The notes beneath the pieces are model-generated. The model did not search any database, had not been told where the DNA came from, and was given only the letters and a program-made list of their open reading frames with translations. From an uncultured Erythrobacter sp. (GTDB taxonomy: Bacteria; Pseudomonadota; Alphaproteobacteria; Sphingomonadales; Sphingomonadaceae), in NCBI GenBank assembly GCA_947488085.1, contig CANKYI010000001.1:62001-126000 (forward strand): a stretch of 64,000 nt of DNA, written 5' to 3'. A program made the translations under genes and the position numbers. Of this stretch, positions 17,904 to 26,163 are shown one piece after another; position 1 is the first letter of the stretch; every line of letters begins with the position of its first letter.

Positions 17904-19099
17904 GCGGTCCTCTAGACACTGGTGCTCTGACGGGATTGCGAGTGATTGAGATGGGGCAGCTCTTGGCTGGCCCGTTTTGCGGGCAATTGCTGGGCGATAT
18001 GGGTGCCGACGTCATCAAGGTTGAGCCACCTGGCAAAGGCGATCCGATGCGCGATTGGGGGCAGGGCGACGAGAAAGTTCAATGGGAAGTGATCGCCCGC
18101 AATAAGCGCTCAGTCACGTGCAATTTGCGGGTGCCAGAAGGGCAGGAGATAGCTCGTCAGTTGATCAAAAGCGCCGATGTGTTGGTCGAAAACTTTAAAC
18201 CCGGCACACTAGAGAAGTGGGGTCTGTCCCCGGATGATTTGCTGCGCGACAATCCCGGCCTAATCGTTGCGCGCATGTCTGGATATGGTCAAACTGGTCC
18301 ATACTCGACCCGTGCAGGGTTCGGCGGCATTGGTGAGGCGATGGGCGGCTGGCGCTACATTGTCGGCGACCCGGACCGCCCACCGGCACGCATGGGAGTG
18401 TCGATTGGCGACACGTTGTGTGCGACCTATGGCTGTATGGGCGTTCTTGCGGCTCTGCATCACCGCGACAAAACCGGTGAGGGGCAAGTGATCGACACGG
18501 CTCTTTACGAGGCTGTCCTGCAAGTCATGGAGGGCTTGGTGCCTGAATATGATCGCAGCGGCTTCATCCGTGAGCGGTCCGGCTCCATCTTACCCGGCAT
18601 CGCCCCGTCCAATGTCTATAGCTGCAAAGATGGTCCATTCATGATTGGCGGCAATGGCGATGCTATCTTTGCGCGGTTGGCAAAGGCAATGGGACGGCTA
18701 GAGCTTGCCGAGGATGACCGCTACGCGACCCACCTCGCACGGGGAGCCAATCAGACTGAGCTCGACAACATGATCAATGCATGGACTGCTACATTGACGA
18801 TTGAAGAAGTCGATGCGCTGATGATCGAACATTCAATCCCCGCTGGGCGGGTCTATACGGCCAAGGACATGCTGGATGATCCGCATTTCCAAGCGCGCGA
18901 GGCCATCATCGAGGTTGAAACGCAGCAGCGCGGAAAGCTCAAGATGCAGAACACTTTCCCGCGCTTTTCCAAGACTAATTCTGGCATTCGCCGTGCAGCT
19001 CCAGCCTATCCGGGCCAGCACAATGCAGAGGTTTTTGGCTCGGTACTGGGCTGGGATGAGCAGACGCTTGCGGAGAATGTGGAGCAGGGTTTCTTGTAA
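17900..19099 (+). CDS. CaiB/BaiF family (class III) CoA-transferase, 399 aa
   Basis: Class III CoA-transferase with LRVIEMGQLLAGPFCGQLLGDMGADVIKVEPP, the NFKPGTLEKWGL block and catalytic Asp171 in GVSIGDTLC. These enzymes move CoA from succinyl-CoA or another thioester to a carboxylic acid. As last gene of the gntR-lyase-hyuAB operon it most likely activates the acid produced by HyuAB for cleavage by the HMG-CoA-lyase-like enzyme, a pairing repeated at 28647-30763. The start at 17900 is set by the ATGA overlap with hyuB. Confidence 0.88.
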   Translation: MSGPLDTGALTGLRVIEMGQLLAGPFCGQLLGDMGADVIKVEPPGKGDPMRDWGQGDEKVQWEVIARNKRSVTCNLRVPEGQEIARQLIKSADVLVENFKPGTLEKWGLSPDDLLRDNPGLIVARMSGYGQTGPYSTRAGFGGIGEAMGGWRYIVGDPDRPPARMGVSIGDTLCATYGCMGVLAALHHRDKTGEGQVIDTALYEAVLQVMEGLVPEYDRSGFIRERSGSILPGIAPSNVYSCKDGPFMIGGNGDAIFARLAKAMGRLELAEDDRYATHLARGANQTELDNMINAWTATLTIEEVDALMIEHSIPAGRVYTAKDMLDDPHFQAREAIIEVETQQRGKLKMQNTFPRFSKTNSGIRRAAPAYPGQHNAEVFGSVLGWDEQTLAENVEQGFL

Positions 19100-19402
19100 A
19101 CCTGCTTTCGCGGAGTGTTTTTTGCTCTCTCGCCGTTTCAAACTTGCGACGCTGCGCAAAGGCGGGGCTATTAATCTTGCCTGCTAAGGGAAAGAAAAGC
19201 TGGCTTAGCGATGAGTGCACACCCCGATAGGCCAGCTGCCCCTTTTCAATTACGGATTGACACCGCGTCGTGCCTCCTCCAAATTTGTCCGGACAAATTA
19301 AGTGAGCGGACGCTTTGTCGTATTGGACGGCAATGCCAATCTTGTACTGCTATCCAAAGGCGCTCACTCCCGGAATTCGAATAGGGCAATAAGGGGGATG
19401 AT
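19100..19402. other. Intergenic region with a TTGTCCGGACAA operator
   Basis: About 300 bases between the hydantoinase operon and the DUF1330 gene. An imperfect hairpin spans the CoA-transferase stop (near 19083-19106) but lacks an adjacent T-run. Apart from the operator at 19282-19299 and the downstream promoter it implies, nothing else is recognised. Confidence 0.5.
19282..19299. promoter_or_regulatory. TTGTCCGGACAA operator (site 1)
   Basis: Perfect 18-bp palindrome AATTTGTCCGGACAAATT about 100 bases before the DUF1330 gene at 19403. It is one of eight copies in the window. Confidence 0.75.
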
Positions 19403-19720
19403 GTGCCAGCTTATATGATCGTCACAGCAAATATCTCGGACCGAGAGCAATTTATCTCCGGATACGGTGCCAAGGCGGCGCAATTGGTGGAGAAGTTTGG
19501 GGGGCGATACATATTACGAGGACCAGGTGCAGAGTTACTCGAAGGTGACTTTGGAGCCGGGGCGTCCATGGTTATCTCTGAATGGCCTGACAAAGAGGCG
19601 GTTAAGCGGTTCTGGAACAGCCCCGAATACACAGAAGCGAAGAAGCTGCGCGAAGGCATTGCCGAATGCCAAGTGCTTTTGATCGAAGCCCCAAGCATCG
19701 CTGAGGCGCTCAATGGTTGA
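19403..19720 (+). CDS. DUF1330 family protein, 105 aa
   Basis: A small dimeric alpha/beta-barrel (ferredoxin-like) protein: MIVTANISDREQFISGYG, GGRYILRGPGAELLEG and EWPDKEAVKRFWNSPEY are typical DUF1330 blocks. The start is a GTG preceded by AAGGGGG. Function is not established; relatives occur beside catabolic enzymes and may act as isomerases, cleavage factors or chaperones for reactive intermediates. It lies downstream of a TTGTCCGGACAA site and overlaps the next gene by 8 bases. A related intact copy is at 39298 and a decayed one at 24915, so this family is clearly linked to the regulon. Confidence 0.8.
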   Translation: MPAYMIVTANISDREQFISGYGAKAAQLVEKFGGRYILRGPGAELLEGDFGAGASMVISEWPDKEAVKRFWNSPEYTEAKKLREGIAECQVLLIEAPSIAEALNG

Positions 19721-20189
19721 TATCATTAAGCGCACGACATTGATCGTTCGGGATGCGGAAAAGTCGGCGCATTGGTTTGAGACTGTGTTGGGTATGACGC
19801 GCTGGATGGATGTTCCGTTCACGCTGTCTGGCGATCAGCTCGCAACGGGCAAGAAGGGCGATCAAACTCGCCTCGTCATCATGAAAGCAGAGCATGATGT
19901 GATCGGCATGATTGGACTGCTCGAATGGGTCAATCCAAAGCGCGAAGATATACCTACAGAACAGCCTACCGAAATTGCTTTTGGGACGCCGATATTTGTT
20001 GTGGCCGCACAGGATTGTCGCGCCGCTGTGGAACGCGCCCGAGGATTGGGATCGCGCATTCATGCGGAGCCCAATGATTGGTCCGTCACCGGTGCAGATG
20101 GCAAAGTAAAGGACATGGTTGGCGCAAGCTTCTGGGATTTGGACGGCCACTTCTTTGAAGTGAATCAGGTCGTCCGGACCCATGATTGA
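19713..20189 (+). CDS. VOC/glyoxalase-fold protein, 158 aa
   Basis: The protein has the vicinal-oxygen-chelate pattern: IKRTTLIVRDAEKSAHWFETVLGM at the N-terminus and DLDGHFFEVNQV at the C-terminus, giving paired beta-alpha-beta-beta-beta modules. The family includes metal-dependent isomerases, epimerases, lyases and extradiol dioxygenases. Its start lies inside the DUF1330 gene (8-base overlap), so the two are translationally coupled and controlled by operator site 1. The conserved His/Glu metal ligands are only partly identifiable, and no specific reaction is claimed. Confidence 0.78.
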   Translation: MVDIIKRTTLIVRDAEKSAHWFETVLGMTRWMDVPFTLSGDQLATGKKGDQTRLVIMKAEHDVIGMIGLLEWVNPKREDIPTEQPTEIAFGTPIFVVAAQDCRAAVERARGLGSRIHAEPNDWSVTGADGKVKDMVGASFWDLDGHFFEVNQVVRTHD

Positions 20190-20348
20190 TGAGCCAGTCT
20201 GAGGCTCTTTGCGCGTTTGCAGTGACGCCTAGTTGGTCCGTCGACGATGACGCAAATCATCAATGCCGCGTGCTTTGGCAAAGCTCTATTAGGGCGCGAA
20301 TGTTCGCATCCAATGCTACAGTGTCAGTAGCAAACCAGAGGAATGGTC

Positions 20349-20804
20349 ATGAGTGAGAAACCTCCTGTGCGTTTTCAGCGCGGCAATTTTGTAGTGGCGG
20401 ACATGGACCGCGCTTTGACCTTTTACGAAGGTGTGCTGGGGTTCGAGGTGGCATTTCGCCTAGGCGACAATCCAGATAGCTATTCGCGTCCCGTTTTTGA
20501 CATTCCCGAACAAGCCACGCTCGGCTTTGTCACCCTGAGCCTTCCGGGACAGGCGCGTGTTATGGCGCTTACGGAGATTGCTGATGTGGAACTTGCACCC
20601 GTTCCGCATCCGCGCCGCGGTGCGATAGTGCTAGAGGTGCAGGATCCCGATGCGGTGATGGCGGGCGCTGGCGCGCTTGGACTACATGTCTATGAAGAGG
20701 AGGTGTTGAAGACCCATGACGGCCGGATAGGGCGCGAAATTGGGATTGTTGATTTCGACGATAACCTGGTCGTGATCTATAAAATTCCAGATATTGGCGA
20801 ATGA
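20349..20804 (+). CDS. VOC/glyoxalase-fold protein, 151 aa
   Basis: VRFQRGNFVVADMDRALTFYEGVLGFEV and the C-terminal GIVDFDDNLVVIYKI show a two-module vicinal-oxygen-chelate protein, distinct in sequence from the one at 19713. AGAGGA upstream favours the ATG at 20349 over the one at 20343. It lies 159 bases after the previous gene with no operator between, so it may be read from the same transcript or from its own weak promoter. The reaction is unknown. Confidence 0.75.
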   Translation: MSEKPPVRFQRGNFVVADMDRALTFYEGVLGFEVAFRLGDNPDSYSRPVFDIPEQATLGFVTLSLPGQARVMALTEIADVELAPVPHPRRGAIVLEVQDPDAVMAGAGALGLHVYEEEVLKTHDGRIGREIGIVDFDDNLVVIYKIPDIGE

Positions 20805-20850
20805 GCGATATCCAAACACAAATGTGTGCCAACACCGTTGAGGTCGGTGT

Positions 20851-21912
20851 GTGAGACGGAGGCCAACGGAATACCATGCTGGCGATCTCTTTGGCGAGCT
20901 TTACCAGCCAGAGGTCAAACCTGCTCATAAGCGCTTAAGCGATTACCTGCCCGGACTTGCAGCGTGTGGGACAGTGGCTTTGGCTGCGGCTTGGCTCTCG
21001 GAACACTATGGGTTCCCGATCATATTGCTGGGATTGCTGATCGGTATGGCTTTGAGCTTCCTGGCCGACGTTGAACGGACGGCCCCGGGACTCGATTTCT
21101 CGTCGCGCACCGTTCTGCAATGCGGAATTGTGTTGCTTGGCTTGCAGGTCACATTCGCTGAGATTGCGAGCCTTGGATGGTTGGCTTTCGTCGGCTTGTT
21201 GATTGTCATGGCGGTGAGCTTTGCGGCGGCGTTGTTGGCTGCAAAGGCGGTTGGCGAGCAGTACGAAACAGGTTTGCTGGCTGGCGGGGCAACCGCGATT
21301 TGTGGCGCGTCAGCGGCGCTCGCAATTTATGGTGTGATGGGAGATAAACGGATCGATCAGGCCCGTTTTTCTGTCACTTTGGTCGGCATCGCACTGGCTA
21401 GTGCGATAGCAATGTCTGCCTACCCCGCAATCGCTCAAATGGCGGGTTTTGATGACGGTCAAGCCGGGTTTCTTATCGGTGCTGCCGTCCACGACGCCGG
21501 TCAAGCGATAGGGGGAGCTTACAGTTACAGTGATAGCGCGGGCGTCAACGCCACGGTGGTCAAACTGTCGCGCGTCGCGATGTTGGCTCCTTTGGTGGCG
21601 ATCGTTGCTTGGTGGTTTGCGCGGAAGGAACAACCCGGTTCTGGTAAAAAAGTCGGCTTTGCACTGCCATGGTTTATCCCGGCTTTCTTTGTGCTGGTGG
21701 TGGCGAACAGCTTCGTGACTTTGCCACCAGAAGCGCGTGACGCCGCTTTGACAGTTTCGAAAGCTTGCTTGTTATTGGCGGTAACCGCCACGGCGATGAG
21801 ATCGCGGCTGGAGCTCTTGCTGGAGGCAGGATGGCGGACTTTGGTCCCGGTGTTTGCTGCGACTTTGGTTTCTTTCCTCGCTGCCTTTGCAATCACATTG
21901 GGGCTCTCATGA
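20851..21912 (+). CDS. YeiH-family (putative sulfate exporter) membrane protein, 353 aa
   Basis: About ten hydrophobic segments and the family blocks GFPIILLGLLIGMALSFL, LLAGGATAICGASAALAI and AAVHDAGQAIGGAYSYSD identify the conserved YeiH/UPF0324 family (PF03601), annotated as putative sulfate exporters although few members are tested. The start is a GTG at 20851, the only in-frame choice that keeps the N-terminal cytoplasmic segment; the ribosome site is weak. It could export sulfite or sulfate, which would fit the decayed sulfite-oxidase-like gene 1.3 kb downstream, but that link is speculative. Confidence 0.8.
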   Translation: MRRRPTEYHAGDLFGELYQPEVKPAHKRLSDYLPGLAACGTVALAAAWLSEHYGFPIILLGLLIGMALSFLADVERTAPGLDFSSRTVLQCGIVLLGLQVTFAEIASLGWLAFVGLLIVMAVSFAAALLAAKAVGEQYETGLLAGGATAICGASAALAIYGVMGDKRIDQARFSVTLVGIALASAIAMSAYPAIAQMAGFDDGQAGFLIGAAVHDAGQAIGGAYSYSDSAGVNATVVKLSRVAMLAPLVAIVAWWFARKEQPGSGKKVGFALPWFIPAFFVLVVANSFVTLPPEARDAALTVSKACLLLAVTATAMRSRLELLLEAGWRTLVPVFAATLVSFLAAFAITLGLS

Positions 21913-21996
21913 AAATACATTGATCGCGCCACTAGTCGCAAGATCGCCAACAAACTCCAATCCATACCGTTCAATTACAGTGGAACCTTTGTTCTT

Positions 21997-23172
21997 ATGT
22001 TTGAAAACCTATCCTCCCCACAGCTCGATGAACTTTACCAAACAGCCATGGCGTTCAGAGCAGACTCACGCGAGGGCAAGATTGATTTGGGGGTAGGCGT
22101 CTATCGCGATGAAAACGGAGCGTCACCCGTTATGCGCTGCGTGAGGGAGGCCGAAGAAAGGCTTGCACAGATCAACGATTCCAAGGCTTATTTGCCTTTA
22201 GCCGGAGAGCCAGGTTTTCTCGGTGCAATGACAGATTTGCTTTTTGGCAAGGCACAACCATCGCAAGTCGTTGCGGTTCAATGTGTGGGCGGCACTGGAG
22301 GCATTCGGCTGGCTCTTGAAGTTGCACAGGCGGCCAATCCCAGTGTGACGGCCCATATTGGATTACCAAGTTGGCCAAATCATCAAGGGATTTGTGACAG
22401 GTTGGGAATATCTATTGCGCCCTATAATTATTTGAACAGTGATCAGGGTGATGCAAGTCTGACCAATGCACATGCCGCGATTGATGGCGCGAAAGCCGGC
22501 GATGTCTTCATCTTTCACGGACCCTGTCACAATCCCACAGGCATGGACTTGCCCAGCGACCAAGTGTTGGAGTTGATTGATCACGCAGCGGAGAAGGGTG
22601 TCATCGCGCTGATCGATGCGGCCTATTATGGGCTAGGTAATGATCTTGATGACGATCTGAACTTGCTTCGCGCAATGGTGGACCGGTCGCGCGAGTGTTT
22701 CCTGATTATGTCGGGGTCAAAGGCATTCGGTCTTTATCGTGACCGTATCGGTATCCTGTTTGCAAAAGGAGCGGATGCTGATGCCGCCGCGAGAGTTCAA
22801 GCAAATGCGCAGGTTTTGGCGCGCGTGAATTATTCGGCTCCAGCGGCGCATGGCGCTCAGGTGATTGGCACTATCCTGACCGATGACGTCTTGCGGCAAT
22901 ATTGGCGTGAGGAACTCGATACGATGAGAACGCGCCTCTCGCAGCTTCGCGCGCATATCAAATCAATCAGCGACGAACACGCGGCGCTACATGCGATTTG
23001 GAACACAAAGGGTGTTTTTGCGATGCTACCGATGGATCAATCCATGACGGACAAACTCGCAAGAGATTATGCAATTTATATGCCCTCAACCGGCAGGATC
23101 AATCTCGCGGGTCTGTCCACGTCGACTGCATATACATTCGTCAGTGCAGTCAATGATTTGGTGCCGAACTGA
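21997..23172 (+). CDS. Class I aromatic/aspartate aminotransferase, 391 aa
   Basis: PLP enzyme of the AspC/TyrB type. Visible residues: N179 in GPCHNPTGMDL, D207 and Y210 in LIDAAYYGLG, Schiff-base Lys242 in SGSKAFGLYRDRIG, and the substrate carboxylate Arg in TGRINLAGLS. The order and spacing match aromatic-amino-acid aminotransferases, which transfer amino groups from Tyr, Phe or Asp to 2-oxoglutarate in the cytoplasm. Length is normal. No operator of the TTGTCCGGACAA type lies upstream, so it may be a housekeeping or independently regulated gene. Confidence 0.88.
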   Translation: MFENLSSPQLDELYQTAMAFRADSREGKIDLGVGVYRDENGASPVMRCVREAEERLAQINDSKAYLPLAGEPGFLGAMTDLLFGKAQPSQVVAVQCVGGTGGIRLALEVAQAANPSVTAHIGLPSWPNHQGICDRLGISIAPYNYLNSDQGDASLTNAHAAIDGAKAGDVFIFHGPCHNPTGMDLPSDQVLELIDHAAEKGVIALIDAAYYGLGNDLDDDLNLLRAMVDRSRECFLIMSGSKAFGLYRDRIGILFAKGADADAAARVQANAQVLARVNYSAPAAHGAQVIGTILTDDVLRQYWREELDTMRTRLSQLRAHIKSISDEHAALHAIWNTKGVFAMLPMDQSMTDKLARDYAIYMPSTGRINLAGLSTSTAYTFVSAVNDLVPN

Positions 23173-23204
23173 ATTGGTTTCAAAGATTGCTGTTGGAGGT
23201 TTGA

Positions 23205-24358
23205 TTGTCTGAGTTCGACAAAGCAGCCAAGACTTCGCGTCGCACATTTCTCGCAGCTTCTGGCGGAGTGGGATTAGCGACCGCCATTGGTGCAGTGGCG
23301 GAAGCAAACGCTCGCTGACCAGCGGTTGCGACCCCGGCAACAGATGCGTCGGATCGAGCGGTGCTAAGCGACCGACCAATCAATATCGAGACACCCGCGC
23401 ACCTGCTAGATGATCGTATCACGCCTGCTGATCGTATGTTTGTGCGCAATAATGGGCAGCCCCCCAATGCTTCTCAAATTGACCCAGACCATTGGTCACT
23501 CGCTATCGATGGTTTGGTTGATACGCCGCTGGACCTGACACTTGCGCAGCTCAAAGAGCGCTTTGAAACGGTCACGTTGCAGCTTCAGCTTGAATGCGCG
23601 GGCAATGGCCGCGCCTATTTCTTACCCGGCGCGTCGGGTAATCAATGGACCTTTGGGGCAATCGGTTGCCCTGAATGGACAGGAGTGCGGCTCGCTGATG
23701 TGTTGGAGGCGGCGGGCGTGAAGCAGAGTTCGATCTACACCGCCCATTATGGTGCGGATAGTCATTTGAGCGGCGATCCCGAAAAGCAGTCGATTTCGCG
23801 CGGCGTTCCCATTGCGAAAGCGCTCGACCCGAACAACCTGATCGCGTGGGCGATGAACGGGGAGCCTATGCCGCTCGACAATGGCCATCCACTGCGTCTT
23901 GTTGTGCCAGGCTGGCCGGGTTCGTGCTCGCAGAAGTGGCTGACGCGAATTTCGCTGTTGGACACGGTGCATGATGGGGCAAAGATGACGGGGTAGTCTT
24001 ATCGAATGCCCACCTATCCTGTCACACCGGGGACCACGGTCGCCGATGAGGATATGCAGATCATCGAGACGCTGCCGGTAAATCTCTGATCACAGTCCCG
24101 GAAACTGGCGCTCGAGTCGAACCTCGCAGCGCATTTGAGGTGCGCGGTCATGCCTGGGCGGGGGATCGCGTGGTGAGCGCAATGCATGTCTCAATCGATC
24201 ATCGCCGAACGTGGCAGGAGGCGGGACTTGATGGTCCAGTCAACCGATATGCTTGGCAACACTGGCGAGCGGATATCACTTTGCCACAAGCTGGATATTT
24301 TGAAGTGTGGGCGCGGGCAACCGATAGTGAAGAGGAGATGCAACCAGCAATTGCGCCG
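23205..24358 (+). pseudogene. Decayed SoxC/sulfite-oxidase-like molybdoenzyme gene
   Basis: The frame opens with a Tat signal peptide (SRRTFLAASG, TTG start with GGAGG upstream), then hits TGA at 23316. The same frame continues through PAVATPATDASDRAVLSDRP, the molybdenum-Cys motif LECAGNGR, QWTFGAIGCPEWTGV and VPGWPGSCSQKWL to a TAG at 23994, continues again as SYRMPTYPV, and shifts by one base near 24081 (LPVNL then SLITVPETG in the next frame). The C-terminal Mo-binding dimer domain is recognisable (SIDHRRTWQEAGLDGP, WQHWRADITLPQAGYFEVWARATDSE) until about 24358, where homology ends abruptly, missing roughly the last 20 residues. Two nonsense codons, one frameshift and a truncated end make this a pseudogene. 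Confidence 0.88.
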
Positions 24359-24361
24359 GGT

Positions 24362-24905
24362 CAGTTATCGGATTATGCTCTGCATAGACCCCATATTTCA
24401 TCGACCAAGGCAGCTTATCGCGCAGATTGTCGGGGAAGGGACTGAGCGAATGCTGCTCCCATTCATCAACTTGGATGTCCTGCCTTTTGATATTGAGCAT
24501 TGTGGTCACAGGGTCGGCCTGAGTACGCGGCCGCTGGGGGCCCTTCTCTACGCCAAACCGATCCATCGCACCGAGAATACGGCCATAGCCTGATCCGATC
24601 CCCCTGCCGCCAGCTTACGGCGTGCCGGGGACTTCGCCCATTGTGTAGAGACGTCCGCCAACACGATCTTTGCCCTCCATAAGTATGACGCTGTGACCAA
24701 GTTCTTCGAGCAGGAGCGCGGCGTTTAGTCCTGAAAGACCTGCACCGATGACGATCACATCGGCTTTGTCGATTCTGATGCCGCCTGATGGTGATGAGCT
24801 GCTTTCTTGATCGCTGCATCCGCCAAGGCCGAGAGCTAAGCCGCCCATGGCAGCTGCAGTGCCGCCGATGACGGTTCTACTGTTAAACTCTGCCATTTCG
24901 CTCAT
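24362..24905 (-). pseudogene. Truncated flavin monoamine oxidase gene
   Basis: From the ATG at 24905: a short N-terminal signal-like region with a Gly/Cys-rich segment, then the FAD motif [39 protein letters not shown], the hallmark of flavin amine oxidases. An in-frame TAA at 24615-24617 replaces a sense codon after GEVPGTP; the same frame continues as AGGRGIGSGYGRILGAMDRFG and DPVTTMLNIKRQ to NPITDP near 24367. There it meets the broken end of the sulfite-oxidase-like pseudogene. The remaining two thirds of the enzyme are absent. An intact relative lies at 51516-52934. Confidence 0.85.
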
Positions 24906-24914
24906 CCAGTTCGG

Positions 24915-25166
24915 TTAAGGTGTCTCGACAAGAATAACCTGAACGTCAGCGGCTCCCTCGCGAAGCTTCTTTACTTCTGCGTATTCGTCAGAATTCCAGA
25001 ACGCTTCTGCCTCTTTGCGGCTTGGCCATTTGGAGCAGGCAACCGAGGAATAGCCTTCCAGCGTGCCTTCGAGCAATGTCGCCCCGGGGGCGATGAAGAG
25101 ATATTCGCCGCCAAACTTGGCCACCAGTTTCGCCGCTTCTTGGCCATAGCCCGCGACGAATTTTTC
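24915..25166 (-). pseudogene. DUF1330 gene remnant lacking its N-terminus
   Basis: REKFVAGYGQEAAKLVAKFG, YLFIAPGATLLEGTLEG and AFWNSDEYAEVKKLREG match the DUF1330 protein at 19403 almost block for block. The first strand (MIVTANISD) is missing: the frame runs upstream into an unrelated stop. An internal GTG/ATG could make a 69-residue product but it would lack the first beta strand. It sits 10 bases upstream of the truncated amine oxidase gene in the same direction, a decayed two-gene unit. Confidence 0.75.
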
Positions 25167-25253
25167 ACGGTGCCCTCATTGCAGATCCAATTGTGATTTG
25201 TCTTTATCACCGGCAGCCCAAATACAGTGCTATAGCAACAATAGGGAGGTTGG

Positions 25254-26060
25254 ATGCGGATGGCCGTGCGGTGTGACTATATTGATTGGGAATTTGGCCA
25301 GTTGCATGCACGCCAGTGGGGCTTGCAGCACGCGGGATCGCTGCCAATTTTTTGCCTACCTCCGTCACCTTTTTCCGGCATCGCGTACAATTCGCTCGCT
25401 CCGTTATTAGCTGAAGAGCATCATGTAATCGCGATAGACTATCCCGGTTTCGGCGGATCGACTGCGATGCCTAACCAGCCAAGCATGGCCGACTGCTCTA
25501 AGGCTGCAATAGGTCTTGCGGATGCGTTAGCCCCTAACCGTCCGCTTAGATTGCTTGGCTTTCATACCGGCACTGTCGTCGCTGCGGACATGGCGCTCAG
25601 ATACCCTGAGCGGATCGATCATCTGCTTCTTATTGACGTCCCGTTTTTCGATGCCGCGACTCGCCAGTCGGAATTCGATGCAAAGCCTGAGGTTTTCCCA
25701 ATCACCAGTGACCTCGAATCCCTTGAACAGGCTTGGCAATTCAATGTTGCGCGACGCGTGGGCGTGGTTGCGTTGCCGCGCGCATTCGAGAACTTTGTTG
25801 ATATGATTTCATCAGGAGAAGGGCGCAATGCGGCTTTCCGCGCCTCGTTTCAATATGACTGCTTTGAGGCTTTCCCGCATATCGCATGCCCGGCAACGTG
25901 CATTGCAACAGCTGCGATGCTGACCGCCGAAACTGAGGCTGCGGCACGTGCCATTCCGGGATCGGATCTTATCAGCCTGCCTGAGATACCGACAGCCGTG
26001 CTCGATGCAGGCGCTGAAAGGTTAGCCGAAGTGATCTTGGAGCGTCTGAGATCGCAATAG
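25254..26060 (+). CDS. Alpha/beta hydrolase-fold protein with non-canonical nucleophile elbow, 268 aa
   Basis: The fold is clear: oxyanion strand PIFCLPPSPFSG, IDYPGFGGS, the elbow LLGFHTGTVVAADMALRYPERI and the strand LLLIDVPFF. The nucleophile position in the elbow is His104 (G102-F-H-T-G106), not Ser, Cys or Asp, the same substitution seen in the hydrolase at 33507. The enzyme may therefore use another mechanism or Thr105, or act as a cofactor-free lyase or oxygenase-like protein. Start: AGGGAGG lies 3 bases before the ATG at 25254 and 9 before the ATG at 25260, so either is possible. It has its own promoter region after the pseudogenes. Confidence 0.8.
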   Translation: MRMAVRCDYIDWEFGQLHARQWGLQHAGSLPIFCLPPSPFSGIAYNSLAPLLAEEHHVIAIDYPGFGGSTAMPNQPSMADCSKAAIGLADALAPNRPLRLLGFHTGTVVAADMALRYPERIDHLLLIDVPFFDAATRQSEFDAKPEVFPITSDLESLEQAWQFNVARRVGVVALPRAFENFVDMISSGEGRNAAFRASFQYDCFEAFPHIACPATCIATAAMLTAETEAAARAIPGSDLISLPEIPTAVLDAGAERLAEVILERLRSQ

Positions 26061-26134
26061 TCGCACAATTACGAACGTTGCAGACAAGCGCGTCAGCTTA
26101 TAGCGATTGACATCAGCAGGCTGGCCGGGCAGAT

Positions 26135-26146
26135 TTGTCCGGACAA
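26135..26146. promoter_or_regulatory. TTGTCCGGACAA operator (site 2)
   Basis: Exact 12-bp palindrome with flanks ATT and CTT, ending 17 bases before the methyltransferase ATG. A repressor bound here would block transcription initiation or early elongation of the methyltransferase pair. Confidence 0.75.
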
Positions 26147-26163
26147 CTTATTCAAGGTGACGC

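Noticed and set aside
19080..19110. Rho-independent terminator after the CoA-transferase at 17900
   Set aside because: An AGCAGG/CCTGCT hairpin spans the stop codon but no T-run follows directly, so it is not called.
23316..23318. TGA in the sulfite-oxidase-like gene as a selenocysteine codon
   Set aside because: It lies just after the signal peptide, far from the active site, no SECIS-like hairpin was seen, and further lesions (TAG, frameshift, lost end) show simple decay.
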